Notes: a model not told the origin generated them from the sequence alone. DNA of 64,000 nucleotides from JAJXXT01 sp963764465 (GCA_963764465.1 CAVXSO010000007.1:1116001-1180000); one strand, 5' to 3'. Positions 52,697-62,667 are shown, numbered from the stretch's first letter. A program made the numbers and translations.

Positions 52697-52860
52697 TCAC
52701 AACCAGAACGTGACGGTGGCTGCGATGTGGATGGCGGAGAAGAAGGTGTGCGCGCAGCGGTCGTAGCGGGTGGCGAGGCGACGCCAATCCTTGAGGCGCC
52801 AAACATGCTTTCGACCTTTGTGGCGCTGCCGGGGGACAGTGGACGTGGCGATCCGATCCC
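52697..52860 (-). pseudogene. IS5-family transposase C-terminal fragment
   Basis: Minus-strand translation gives VWRLKDWRRLATRYDRCAHT then FFSAIHIAATVTFWL and a stop at 52697. This is the conserved C-terminus of IS427-type transposases, including the region of the catalytic Glu. The rest of the gene is missing. It could be the lost end of the element at 49637, in opposite orientation. Confidence 0.75.
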
Positions 52861-52919
52861 AGTGGATCAGTGCTGCGCGGTCTCGATATCCGACAAACGC
52901 AAACCGAACCCGATCGCTC

Positions 52920-53481
52920 TCAGCCTGCGGCGTGGGCCAGAGGCGCCGTCGGCTCCATGGCATTGGTGCCCGTGTGCACATCAAGGCGCGAGGGATTGAG
53001 TGTTCCGAGGATTGCCTTGGCAAGCGCCATTTCCGAGGCCGTGCCGCGCGCGGTCACCAGGAAATCATCGGCTTTTACGGCCGTTTCGTATTGGATGACG
53101 CTGTCCTTCGGGATGCCGATGCTATAAAGCGCGGCGCCAATCGCACTCAGCCCACCAACCATGATAGCGCTCTCGGCGGCGGAGATGACCGTGGCGGCCA
53201 GATATCCGAGCACGACGACGTGTCCAACGACGGGAATGGCCATGAACAGGCCACCGAAGAACAGGCCCCAGAGACCGCCCCAGAACGCGCCTCGCGTGCC
53301 CCAGAATCGCACCCGGTCACCGATGTTATAGAAGCCGACGACCTTTTCGTCAGTGTGGTACCCTTTGCCCACGACGCTGAGATTTTTGATGTCGAAACCA
53401 TCCGCGCTTAGCTTTTTTTACAGCCGCTTCAGCGGCGTTGTGGTCCGTGAAGACGGCAACGACTGTGTCAGACGTTTCCAT
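52920..53481 (-). pseudogene. Membrane protein resembling general stress protein 17M, frameshifted at an A7 tract
   Basis: The N-terminal METSDTVVAVFTDHNAAEAAV (ATG 53481, or 53493) is followed by seven A on the coding strand (T at 53413-53419). The expected continuation, LSADGFDIKNLSVVGKGYHT, lies in the +1 frame. It goes on with GDRVRFWGTRGAFWGGLWGL, two Gly-rich hydrophobic helices and a polar tail. With six A the protein is intact (about 187 residues). It resembles stress proteins with an N-terminal ferredoxin-like fold and central glycine-zipper helices. Mutation, sequence error or transcriptional slippage could explain it. Confidence 0.7.
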
Positions 53482-53706
53482 ACGGTCACCCATTGAGGAG
53501 ATTAAGACGCCGCGTCGCCATGGCCTCGTCGGGTCACGGCCACCCAAGTTCGTTGCGCGTGCGTAAAGGGACGAACTGGTACATCCACCCTGGCTCGCCG
53601 CGCCTCTCACGCGACACTATCCGATATCAAGGCGGGCGACACAGGCTCGGAAACTACTCATCCCACGGGTGCCGGTCGCCAACGCATGCCGGTCGATGCT
53701 GTCGCT

Positions 53707-53868
53707 TCAACGTGGGGTTGCGCGAACGAGCGCCTGCACACCTCGTGCAACGACGTGATATCCAGGATCGACGTAGGCGATGTTTCCTGTGATCGCCTTG
53801 GCGACGTCGCTAACCAGGAATACGGCGTAGATGCCAGCGTTGTCGATGGTTATCAGCCTGTGCTCTGG
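53707..53868 (-). pseudogene. fabI: Enoyl-ACP reductase (FabI) C-terminal remnant
   Basis: The minus-strand frame reads NAGIYAVFLVSDVAKAITGN then IAYVDPGYHVV. This matches the end of FabI-type enoyl-ACP reductases (A.FL.SD...ITG...VD.GYH). Nothing upstream in any frame supplies the Rossmann core, so this is a fragment. It lies just before the FAAL-PKS genes, on the opposite strand. Confidence 0.5.
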
Positions 53869-54047
53869 CGCCCCGTGGATTGCGCGCCGGCAACGCGTCG
53901 AAATGGTCGATCTGGCCCGCTGCGCGCCCAAATGCCCATATCGGGCGGCTGACGACCGACGCCTTGCTGTCTGGCATGCTCGGGTGTCCCTGCAGCCAAA
54001 TCTGGGATAATGTATCTATCGGTCCAACTCATGGGGATAACGTGCCC

Positions 54048-55841
54048 ATGGATTTTAGTGAGCTAACTTATGGCGCGACCACGCTCGTCGAAGTCCTTCG
54101 CTGGCGAGCGCTGCAGCAACCCGAACAGCGGACTCATACTTATCTCGTCGATGGAGAAGCAGAAGGGGATCACCTCACCCATGCGACATTGGACTGTCAT
54201 GCCCGGGGCATTGGCGCGCTGCTACAAAGCTACGGCGCGGCCGGGGAGCGTGCGCTGTTGCTTTATCCGCCGGGTCTTGAGTTCATTGCTGGCTTCTTCG
54301 GCTGTCTGTACGCTGGAGTGATCGCTGTCCCGCTGCCTGCGCCCAACCTCGTTCAGCCACAGCGGACCATCCCCCGGCTTCGCGCCATCATCAACGATGC
54401 GCAACCTTCCGTGGTGCTCACCACCTCGGCGATTCTCGCCGACACTGGCGGTCTGTTCGCGCAAGCTCCCGAACTACAGAAGATCCGCTGGGTAGCCACG
54501 GACACGGTTGCCGGCGGGCTGGCGGAGGAGTGGCTAGACCCGGGGGTGACCGGCAACACCTTGGCGTTGCTTCAGTACACGTCGGGCTCTACCGCGGAAC
54601 CCAAGGGGGTCATGATCAGTCATGGCAACCTCATCCACAATTCCGCCTATATCAGCCGCCTTTTCGCGCTCAACCCGAACGGCGTCACCGTCACCTGGCT
54701 ACCGGCGTTCCACGACATGGGACTGACGAACGGGATCATCCAACCGGTCTACAAGGGACGTCCCTGCTACCTGATGCCCGCGGTCTCGTTCCTGATGCGG
54801 CCGGTACGGTGGCTCGAGGCCATTTCGCGCTTCAAGGCGACCATCAGTGGCGGCCCGAACTTCGCGTATGAATTGTGCACCCGTAGAATTACGCCGGAAC
54901 AACGCGAGACTCTCGATCTGAGTAGCTGGGACGTGGCCTACAACGGCTCCGAGCCCGTCCGCGCAGACACAATGAGGCGATTTGCAGCGGCCTTTGCCTC
55001 GTGTGGCTTGCGCCCGGGCACCCTGCATCCATGTTACGGTCTCGCCGAGGCTACGCTGCTGGTTTCCGGCGGCTCATTGCGGGATGGGATGGTCCGCACG
55101 ATCCAGGTGCCGGCCCTTGAAGCAAACCATGTCGTGGACGGTTGCGGCCAGGCCGGGAACGTGCGCACGCTCGTCAGCAGTGGTCACGCGCTTGCCGATA
55201 CGAAAATCGTCATTGCTGACCCGGAATCCCTGACGGCCTGCGCACCGGATCAGGTGGGCGAAATCTGGGTTTGCGGCCCAAGCGTGACCAAGGGGTATTG
55301 GAACCGGCCCGAGGAGACGCAGCGTGCATGTCACGCCTACCTGAAGGAGACCGGAGAAGGCCCGTTTCTCCGTACCGGAGATTTGGGTTTCATCCACGAC
55401 GGTGAGTTGTTCGTCACCGGGCGCCTGAAGGATCTGATCATCCTGAGTGGTCGCAAACTCTACCCGCAGGATATCGAGTTGACAGCGGAACAAAGCCACC
55501 CGGCGTTGCGACCGTCTTGCTGCGCGGCATTCGCGGTCGATGGATCCGACGAGGAAAGACTGGTCATCGTCACCGAGGTGGAGCCCCACTACCGGCCCGC
55601 GAGTCCTACCTCCCCTGGTCGGGAGGGAAGTGCGCACACCCATGGACGTCTGCCGCTGGATGTCGAGGACGTCGTCCGCGCCATCCGCGGCGCGGTGGCC
55701 GAGCAACATGATGCGCGGGCTCACACGGTGGTGCTGCTCCGGGCCGGGCGCATTCCCAAGACCACCAGTGGCAAGGTGCAGCGCCACGCCTGCAAAGCCG
55801 GCTTCCTGGAAGGGACGCTGGACAGATTTGGTGAGACGTAA
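54048..55841 (+). CDS. Fatty acyl-AMP ligase (FAAL)
   Basis: The 597-residue adenylate-forming enzyme has the P-loop-like YTSGSTAEPKGVMISHGNL (about 178-196), WLPAFHDMGLTNG, YNGSEPVRADTM, CYGLAEATLLVSGG, and RTGDLGFIHDGELFVTGR. Its catalytic Lys lies in KTTSGKVQRHACK near the C-terminus. The wording HDMGL...YNGSEPV and the linker before the C-domain are typical of FAALs, which load fatty acids as acyl-AMP onto an ACP and not onto CoA. I start at ATG 54048 (MDFSELTYGATTL). The PKS gene begins three bases after its stop with an N-terminal ACP, the likely acceptor. Confidence 0.93.
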   Translation: MDFSELTYGATTLVEVLRWRALQQPEQRTHTYLVDGEAEGDHLTHATLDCHARGIGALLQSYGAAGERALLLYPPGLEFIAGFFGCLYAGVIAVPLPAPNLVQPQRTIPRLRAIINDAQPSVVLTTSAILADTGGLFAQAPELQKIRWVATDTVAGGLAEEWLDPGVTGNTLALLQYTSGSTAEPKGVMISHGNLIHNSAYISRLFALNPNGVTVTWLPAFHDMGLTNGIIQPVYKGRPCYLMPAVSFLMRPVRWLEAISRFKATISGGPNFAYELCTRRITPEQRETLDLSSWDVAYNGSEPVRADTMRRFAAAFASCGLRPGTLHPCYGLAEATLLVSGGSLRDGMVRTIQVPALEANHVVDGCGQAGNVRTLVSSGHALADTKIVIADPESLTACAPDQVGEIWVCGPSVTKGYWNRPEETQRACHAYLKETGEGPFLRTGDLGFIHDGELFVTGRLKDLIILSGRKLYPQDIELTAEQSHPALRPSCCAAFAVDGSDEERLVIVTEVEPHYRPASPTSPGREGSAHTHGRLPLDVEDVVRAIRGAVAEQHDARAHTVVLLRAGRIPKTTSGKVQRHACKAGFLEGTLDRFGET

Positions 55842-55844
55842 CCC

Positions 55845-58800
55845 ATGTCAGAGAGCTCGAAGACCGCCGAAGTTATCCAGGCCTGGCTGGTCGCACGACT
55901 TTCACAGACGCTGGGGATCGCGCCGCAGGAAATCGATGTCCGAGAGCCCTTCGTCCGCTACGGACTTGGGTCGACGGAGGCCGTCAGCCTGGCCGGTGAA
56001 CTCGCTGAGTGGCTGGAACGAAAACTGTCTCCCGCTCTGGTCTACGAATACCCCACGATCGAGGCTCTCGCTTTGTATTTGGCGGCGTCGCCGGATGTAC
56101 TGGCGCCGGCAGCCGGCACCGACCTGGGGCGGGAGGAGCATGACGAGCCGATTGCCGTCATCGGCATCGGCTGCCGGTTTCCCGGCGCGAACAATCCGGA
56201 TGCGTTCTGGAATCTGCTTCGGAACGGCGTCGATGCCATCCGGGAAGTTCCCGCGGATCGATTTGATCAGCGCGCGTTTTACGATCCGGACCCGGCTGTG
56301 CCGGGGAGGATGAACACGCGCTGGGGCGGCTTTCTGGATCAGGTGGATCGGTTTGATGCCAGTTTCTTCGGTATCTCTCCCCGCGAGGCGCTACGGATGG
56401 ATCCGCAGCAGCGCCTCCTGCTGGAAGTAACCTGGGAAGCGCTTCAGGATGCCGGGCAGGCGCCTGAGCGTCTGGCCGGCAGCCAGGTCGGCGTCTTCAT
56501 CGGCATCTCGACCGGCGACTACGGCCGCCGGCAGTGGAATGATCTCGAAGGGATCGATGCCTACTCCGGCACCGGCAATGCCCCGAGCATCGCCGCCAAC
56601 CGGATTTCGTACCTGTTCGATTTCCGTGCGCCGAGCATTGCCATCGACACCGCCTGTTCCTCGTCGCTGGTCGCCGTCCACCTGGCCTGCCGGAGCTTGC
56701 GCAATGGCGAGTCCGTCCTGGCCGTAGCCGGGGGCGTGAATCTGATCCTCTCCCCGGCGATCGCGATCAATTTCACCAAGGCCGGCGCCATGGCGCCGGA
56801 TGGGCGCTGCAAGGCGTTCGATGCCAGGGCCAACGGCTACGTTCGCAGTGAGGGTGCCGGAGTTGTCGTGCTGAAACCCCTCTCCCGAGCGGTGGCGGAT
56901 CGGGATCCGATCCATGCGGTCATTCGTGGCACCGCGGTGAACCAGGACGGACGCAGCAACGGCCTTATGGCGCCTAATCCGGCGGCTCAAGAGGCAGTCC
57001 TGCGAGAAGCCTGCCGGCAGGCCGGCGTCTCGCCCGGCCAGATCGACTACATCGAGGCCCACGGCACGGGCACGTTGCTGGGCGACCCGATCGAGGCGCA
57101 AGCGCTGGGCGCGGTGCTGAACATCGAACGTCCACCGGGGCGGAATTGCGCTCTCGGGTCGGTCAAGACCAACATCGGACACCTCGAGGCCGCCGCGGGC
57201 ATCGCGGGCTTGATCAAGGTGGTCCTGGCGCTCCGGCATCGGCAGATCCCGCCAAGCCTGCACTTCGAAGCGGCCAATCCGCTAATTCCTTTCGACGAGC
57301 TTCCTCTCCGTGTCCAAACGGCGCTCGGTCCGTGGCCCACAGAGACAGGTCCGGCGCTCGCGGGAGTCAGTTCGTTCGGCTTCGGCGGCACGAACGCTCA
57401 TGCGGTCCTGGAAGCGGCGCCCGTGGCCATGTCCGAAGCAGCGGATCTCGGACGCAGAACCGGCCCGCACCTGCTCCCGCTGTCTGCCCGCACGCCGGAA
57501 GCCCTGCACGCTCTCGCGCGCGCCTATCGGGACTTTCTTGCTGCCCCGGAGGCCGCTTCGTTGTTGCCCGATATTTGTTACACAGCCAGCGAGCGGCTTG
57601 GTCATCACGACCACCGCCTCGCCGTGACCGGGCATTCACCGGAACAACTGGTGGAGAGCCTGGACGCATTCCTGCGCGACGAGACCCGTCCCGGCTTGTC
57701 CTCGGGCCGACGGCTTTCCGCGCGCCGACGTAAACTCGTGTTCGTTTTTTCCGGCCAGGGGAGCCAATGGATTGGCATGGGGCGTCGGCTGCTTGAGCAG
57801 GAGCCCGTCTTCCGGGACGTCATCGAACGCTGCGACCGGGCGATGCGACCGTACGGGGACTGGTCGTTGCTGGCCCAACTCACGGCCACGGATGCCGCCC
57901 AGTCGCGATTGAACGAAGTCGATATCGTCCAGCCTGCGCTGTTCGCGATCCAGATTGGCCTGGCCGCGCTGTGGCGCTCGTGGGGAGTTGAGCCGCAGGC
58001 CGTGGTCGGGCATAGTCTGGGCGAGGTCGCGGCCGCGTACGTCGCCGGCGCGTTGAGCCTGGCCGACGCCGTTCGGGTGGTGTGTCATCGTAGCCGCCTG
58101 TTCACGCGCGCCGTCGGGCAAGGGGCCATGGCGGCGGTGGAACTCTCGATCGAGGAAGCCCGGAACGTTCTGGTCGGCATCGAAGACCGCGTGTCGGTCG
58201 CCGCCAGCAACGGCCCCAGCTTGACGGTGCTGTCGGGCGATCCCGCTGCGCTGGACGCCGTGGTGTCGCAACTTCAGCGGCGGGACATCTTCTGTCGCAT
58301 GGTCAAGGTCGACTTCGCCGCGCACAGCCCCCAGATGGAGCCGCTGCGTGCTGCTCTGGTGGACGCTCTGGAAGGGCTGCAGCCGCAGGCGGAGTCCGTG
58401 CCGATATACTCGACCGTGACCGGCCAGGTCGGAAGCGGGCAGGCGCTCGACGCGCTCTATTGGGCGCGGAACATGCGCGAGCCGGTGTTGTTCTCCACCG
58501 CGGTGCAGTGCCTGGTCGATGACGGGTACGACATTTTCCTGGAAATCAGCCCGCACCCGATTCTGCTGAGCGCCATGCAGCAGGGGCTCCACCACGCCGG
58601 CCGGGAATGCACCCTGCTTGCGTCTCTGCGTCATGACGAAGATGAGCGCGCGATCCTGCTCGGATCGCTGGGGGCAGTGTATGCGGCGGGATATCCGGTG
58701 AGCTGGACGCTGATCTATCCGGCCGGGGGGCGCTGCGTCCAACTGCCGCCCTATCCGTGGCAGCGGGAGCCTTGCTGGCTGGAGGCCTCGGGACGGGAGA

Positions 58801-61769
58801 CCAGATCTTACCGCGAAGATGCTTCTCCCAGCGCAACGATGAACCACCCGGTTCTGGGCCGGCATTTCGTATTGCCGCATCCCGCGGGCACCCACTTCTG
58901 GGAGTCATTGCTGAACAAGAACGTGTTGCCGTATCTGGATCATCACCGCATCGAGGGCGTCTGCGTGCTGCCCGCCTCGACCTATGTCGGGATGGCCCTC
59001 GCCGTGGCAGCGGAAGCCCTGGGTTCAAACACCGTCGCGCTGAAGGACATCGAATTTCGTAAGGCGCTGTTCCTGCCTGAGGGCGGGACCCGCAGGGTTC
59101 AGGCGATCCTTTCTCGAGACGCAGTTGGTGCCGCGTCCTTCGATATCTACAGTCGCGACGAAGGGGCGAAGCACGCCGAAACGCCGCCGATCCTGCATGC
59201 CACCGGCAAACTCTGCCCACAACCGGACGACAGCATGGCGACGCCGGATGCGGGGCAGGAGACGCTGACCGAGATCCGCACGCGGTGCCGGGATCACCTT
59301 CCCGGACGGGACCATTACCTGAGGCTCGAGGAAAGCGGCATCCACTACGGCGCGTTCTTTCAGAGCATCGCCCAGTTGTGGCGGTCGAGCGAAGAAGTGC
59401 TGGGCGAGGTACGGGTGCCCGACGGGACGGAGGCGGATGCCCCTGGCGGGCAAATTCACCCGGCCGTGCTGGACGCCGCAATGCAGGTCTTTGCGGCATG
59501 GGTTCCAACGGACGGGACCAGCGCCCACCAACAGGGGCTCTATCTTCCGACCCGCATCGGCACGTTCGTTGTACACGCGCCACCCGGACGTCATCTCTGG
59601 TGTCACGCACGGATGCGGCACCGCGAGGCGGATGCCATCACCGGAGACGTACAGATTTTCGATGAAGCGGAATGCCTGGTGGCCGAAATTCAGGGACTCC
59701 GCTTTGAACTGCTTGGCAGCTTCGCGCGGGATCGGGCTGACGCGAATATCGACGACTGGCTTTATGAGTTGCAGTGGCAGGCGCAGCAACTCAAGGCAGT
59801 GGAACCTGCGGCGTCAGCGGGCCGAGCAAGCTGGCTGATCTTCGCCGACAAGGGGGGCGTCGGAGATGCGCTGTCGGCGCTGCTGGAGGCGCGGGGCGAA
59901 CGGAGCATCCTGGTCGTCCCCGGGGATTCCTATGCGCAAACGGACAGCGACCAGTATCGTATCCACCCTGAGCGGGCGGAGGACATCAGCCGGCTCTTCG
60001 AGGCGTCCTTGCACCCCGATCAGCCAGGCTGTCGGGGCGTTGTGCACCTCTGGGGTCTGGATGCGCCTCGTCCCGACGAAACCACGGCGGCCTCGCTGAA
60101 TGCCGCGCAGGCCGTGGGCTGTGGCAGCGTGCTGCTGCTGGCGCAGGCGTTGGCGCGCACAGAGTCGGATGACGTGCCGCGACTATGGGTAGCGACGCAG
60201 GGTGCCCAAGCGGTTGGAGAAATATCTCGCCCGCTGTCCCTTGCGCAGTCACCGATGTGGGGATTGGGTCGCGTCGTTGCCAAGGAACACCCGAGCTTCT
60301 GGGGAGGGCTGGTGGACCTGGACCCCGAGGCGTCACCGGATGACGCCGCCGATCAACTGTGGCCGGAGATCTCCGGTACGGGGGGGGAGGATCAGGTCGC
60401 ATTTCGTCAAGGGCGGCGTTACGTGGGCCGTCTGGTGCGCTGGCGTCCGCCGCCTGCCCAAGCCGCGTCCCTCCGCTGGCGGACGGACGGCAGCTATCTG
60501 ATCAGCGGCGGCCTGGGCGACCTCGGCTTGCTGGTCGCGCGCTGGATGGTCGAGCAAGGGGCGCGCCGTTTGATCCTGCTGGGACGCACCAGGCTTCCTC
60601 CGCGTGCCAATTGGGATGCGGCCGAACCAGGAAGCCGCCTGTCCCGCCAGATCACCGCCATTCGTGACCTGGAGGCGTTGGGCGCCAGCGTGCATCTGGC
60701 GGCTGTCGATGTGGCGGATGAAGGAGAACTGCGCGGGTTCCTCGACACGTTCCGCGCGGAGGGTTGGCCGCCAATCCGGGGCGTCGTGCACGCGGCGGGG
60801 ATCCTGCACGACGGACTGCTGGTCCAACTTGATGCCGCGTCTTTGCGTGCGGTTCTGCGGCCAAAGGTGATGGGGGGCTGGCTGCTGCATCGCCTGCTCC
60901 ACGACGTCGCCTTGGACTTCTTCGTGCTCTTCTCCTCCGCGGGTTCCGTGCTGGGCCAGCCTGGCCAGGGGAATTATGCCGCCGCCAATGCCTTCCTGGA
61001 TGCGCTGGCGCATCATCGTCACGCCCAGGGCCGCCCAGCGCTGAGTATCAACTGGGGCGCCTGGGCCGGTGAGGGCTTTGCGGAGTTGGCTGGCGGCAAG
61101 CGTCTCGCCGCACGCCTCGCACTCCTGGGCATCAGCAGCATCGCACCCGCAAGGGCGCTGGAGACGCTGGAGCGGCTGCTTGGGCAAAGCGCCACCCAGG
61201 TCGTTGCGGTACCGGTTAATTGGAAGCAGTACCGGGAATTTCACCCGGCGGGCAGCGGCACGCCGCTGCTATCCGAGCTGGCGCGCGAGGACGACGCTGT
61301 GGCCGGGGCGGAGGAACGCACGAGCGAACGGCGTGACGCCCTCCTTGCGGCTGGCCCTGGGGAGCGCCTGCACCTGCTGCAGACCTACCTGAGCGAGCAG
61401 GTGGGCCGGTCTCTTGGGCTCAGCCCGGCCAAGCTCGATCCGCAGCAACCTCTGAGCGATCTCGGTGTGGATTCCCTGATGGCCGTGGAACTGAAGAACC
61501 GGATCGCGGTTGACCTGAAGGTGAACGTGCCCGTGGTGAAGTTCCTCCAGGGGTTCAGCGTCGAGCAGGTCGTGAACGAGGTGCTGCACGAGTTGGCGGC
61601 TGAGACCGACGACACTGAGACGCCCCAAATCCCAACACCCGCCCCCCCGGAGGAGAGCCGGAATGCTGCACGTCTGCTGGCCAGCCTGGACCAGCTTTCG
61701 GATGAGCAGGTCAGTTCACTACTCACCGAGATGTTGGAGGAGGAAAAAAGTGGTTCCCTGCCCAACTAG
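55845..61769 (+). CDS. Type I polyketide synthase, ACP-KS-AT-DH-KR-ACP
   Basis: The product is 1974 residues. ACP1 occupies about 10-80 (Ser43 in GLGSTEA). KS covers about 100-530 with a complete triad: Cys271 in DTACSSS, His406 in EAHGTGT, His446 in GHLEAAAG. AT covers about 625-930: Ser724 in GHSLGE, His827 in DFAAHSPQM; the FAAH motif does not clearly assign malonyl or methylmalonyl. DH covers about 1000-1290 (His1034 in HRIEGVCVLP, Asp1210 in LDAAMQ). KR covers about 1545-1735 (GGLGDLG; Tyr1711 in GNYAAAN). ACP2 has Ser1877 in GVDSLMAVE. There is no ER and no thioesterase; the tail is acidic (LDQLSDEQVSSLLTEMLEEE). One round of extension would give a trans-2-enoyl chain. It works with the FAAL just upstream. 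Confidence 0.95.
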   Translation: MSESSKTAEVIQAWLVARLSQTLGIAPQEIDVREPFVRYGLGSTEAVSLAGELAEWLERKLSPALVYEYPTIEALALYLAASPDVLAPAAGTDLGREEHDEPIAVIGIGCRFPGANNPDAFWNLLRNGVDAIREVPADRFDQRAFYDPDPAVPGRMNTRWGGFLDQVDRFDASFFGISPREALRMDPQQRLLLEVTWEALQDAGQAPERLAGSQVGVFIGISTGDYGRRQWNDLEGIDAYSGTGNAPSIAANRISYLFDFRAPSIAIDTACSSSLVAVHLACRSLRNGESVLAVAGGVNLILSPAIAINFTKAGAMAPDGRCKAFDARANGYVRSEGAGVVVLKPLSRAVADRDPIHAVIRGTAVNQDGRSNGLMAPNPAAQEAVLREACRQAGVSPGQIDYIEAHGTGTLLGDPIEAQALGAVLNIERPPGRNCALGSVKTNIGHLEAAAGIAGLIKVVLALRHRQIPPSLHFEAANPLIPFDELPLRVQTALGPWPTETGPALAGVSSFGFGGTNAHAVLEAAPVAMSEAADLGRRTGPHLLPLSARTPEALHALARAYRDFLAAPEAASLLPDICYTASERLGHHDHRLAVTGHSPEQLVESLDAFLRDETRPGLSSGRRLSARRRKLVFVFSGQGSQWIGMGRRLLEQEPVFRDVIERCDRAMRPYGDWSLLAQLTATDAAQSRLNEVDIVQPALFAIQIGLAALWRSWGVEPQAVVGHSLGEVAAAYVAGALSLADAVRVVCHRSRLFTRAVGQGAMAAVELSIEEARNVLVGIEDRVSVAASNGPSLTVLSGDPAALDAVVSQLQRRDIFCRMVKVDFAAHSPQMEPLRAALVDALEGLQPQAESVPIYSTVTGQVGSGQALDALYWARNMREPVLFSTAVQCLVDDGYDIFLEISPHPILLSAMQQGLHHAGRECTLLASLRHDEDERAILLGSLGAVYAAGYPVSWTLIYPAGGRCVQLPPYPWQREPCWLEASGRETRSYREDASPSATMNHPVLGRHFVLPHPAGTHFWESLLNKNVLPYLDHHRIEGVCVLPASTYVGMALAVAAEALGSNTVALKDIEFRKALFLPEGGTRRVQAILSRDAVGAASFDIYSRDEGAKHAETPPILHATGKLCPQPDDSMATPDAGQETLTEIRTRCRDHLPGRDHYLRLEESGIHYGAFFQSIAQLWRSSEEVLGEVRVPDGTEADAPGGQIHPAVLDAAMQVFAAWVPTDGTSAHQQGLYLPTRIGTFVVHAPPGRHLWCHARMRHREADAITGDVQIFDEAECLVAEIQGLRFELLGSFARDRADANIDDWLYELQWQAQQLKAVEPAASAGRASWLIFADKGGVGDALSALLEARGERSILVVPGDSYAQTDSDQYRIHPERAEDISRLFEASLHPDQPGCRGVVHLWGLDAPRPDETTAASLNAAQAVGCGSVLLLAQALARTESDDVPRLWVATQGAQAVGEISRPLSLAQSPMWGLGRVVAKEHPSFWGGLVDLDPEASPDDAADQLWPEISGTGGEDQVAFRQGRRYVGRLVRWRPPPAQAASLRWRTDGSYLISGGLGDLGLLVARWMVEQGARRLILLGRTRLPPRANWDAAEPGSRLSRQITAIRDLEALGASVHLAAVDVADEGELRGFLDTFRAEGWPPIRGVVHAAGILHDGLLVQLDAASLRAVLRPKVMGGWLLHRLLHDVALDFFVLFSSAGSVLGQPGQGNYAAANAFLDALAHHRHAQGRPALSINWGAWAGEGFAELAGGKRLAARLALLGISSIAPARALETLERLLGQSATQVVAVPVNWKQYREFHPAGSGTPLLSELAREDDAVAGAEERTSERRDALLAAGPGERLHLLQTYLSEQVGRSLGLSPAKLDPQQPLSDLGVDSLMAVELKNRIAVDLKVNVPVVKFLQGFSVEQVVNEVLHELAAETDDTETPQIPTPAPPEESRNAARLLASLDQLSDEQVSSLLTEMLEEEKSGSLPN

Positions 61770-62667
61770 TGCAACAACGGCGGGGTTGGGAGTCGCCGTC
61801 GCGAGGACAGCAAACCCCGGCGCTCTGACTGCGTCCCGTCCAAGGGCCCTGCCTTTTCTCGCCGCGCTCCTATGTTGCACTCGCCGCCGAACCGATCGTT
61901 CCGGGCGATGGCACAATGCGCGCCTCCTGATCTGCGTGGTGCTGACATGGCTGAGCCTGGGGCAGATCTGCCAGGCCGCGGGCGGTCAAAGCGCCCTGGA
62001 CATCGTGGCCGGAGTGGCCCGGTTGTTCACGAGCAAATCCAGCACCGCCACCGTCGAAATGCAGATCATCAAGCCATTCTCCCAACGGAAGATTCAGATG
62101 AAGTTCTGGTCGCTCGGCGAGTCGAAGATCCTCGTCCGGATCCGGCAACCGCCTGAGGACGCCGGCACCGCGATCCTGAAAGTCAATAACCAAGCCTGGA
62201 TGTATCTGCCTAAAGCCGACCGTACGATTGTGATGCCGGCTTCGATGATGACGACCCCGTGGATGGGCAGCGACTTCGCCCTCAATGACCTGGTGAACCA
62301 GGCCCGTCTTACGGAGGATTACGCGATTACCACCACCTTCGCAGGGCAGCGGAATGGAGTAGCGGTTACCGAGTATACCCTGACACCCAAGCCGGCGGCG
62401 CCGGTGGTGTGGGGGAAGATCACCCTGGAAATACGCCAATCCGACCTGATGCCCGTGTGGCAGCGCTATTATGATGAAAACGGAATGTTGGTCCGGGAAC
62501 TGACATTTTCCGGCTATGCAATTGCGGACGGGAAGCTCATTCCCACGCGCCTGGTCATGCGGCCCATGCAGCGTGCGGGCGAATACACCACAGTCACATA
62601 CGACAGCCTCCAATTCGACGTGCCGATCAACGAGTCGATTTTTTCCCTGCAAAATCTGAAGCCATGA
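61750..62667 (+). CDS. LolA-like outer-membrane lipoprotein-sorting protein
   Basis: The exported protein belongs to the LolA-like superfamily (PF17131 type): TATVEMQIIKPFSQRKIQMK, ILVRIRQPPEDAGTAILKVN, AWMYLPKADRTIVMPASMMT, WMGSDFALNDLVNQARLTED and a C-terminal beta sheet. GTG 61750 has a very strong GGAGGAGG site and overlaps the PKS end by 20 bases. The hydrophobic export signal (LLICVVLTWLSLGQICQA) then begins only about 60 residues in, so a later start remains possible. It overlaps the permease by four bases. It probably carries a lipid through the periplasm. Confidence 0.85.
   Translation: MVPCPTSATTAGLGVAVARTANPGALTASRPRALPFLAALLCCTRRRTDRSGRWHNARLLICVVLTWLSLGQICQAAGGQSALDIVAGVARLFTSKSSTATVEMQIIKPFSQRKIQMKFWSLGESKILVRIRQPPEDAGTAILKVNNQAWMYLPKADRTIVMPASMMTTPWMGSDFALNDLVNQARLTEDYAITTTFAGQRNGVAVTEYTLTPKPAAPVVWGKITLEIRQSDLMPVWQRYYDENGMLVRELTFSGYAIADGKLIPTRLVMRPMQRAGEYTTVTYDSLQFDVPINESIFSLQNLKP

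Noticed and set aside
53413..53419. Programmed -1 ribosomal frameshift at the A7 run
   Set aside because: A -1 shift there reads AGC TAA and stops at once; only a +1 shift or loss of one A restores the protein.
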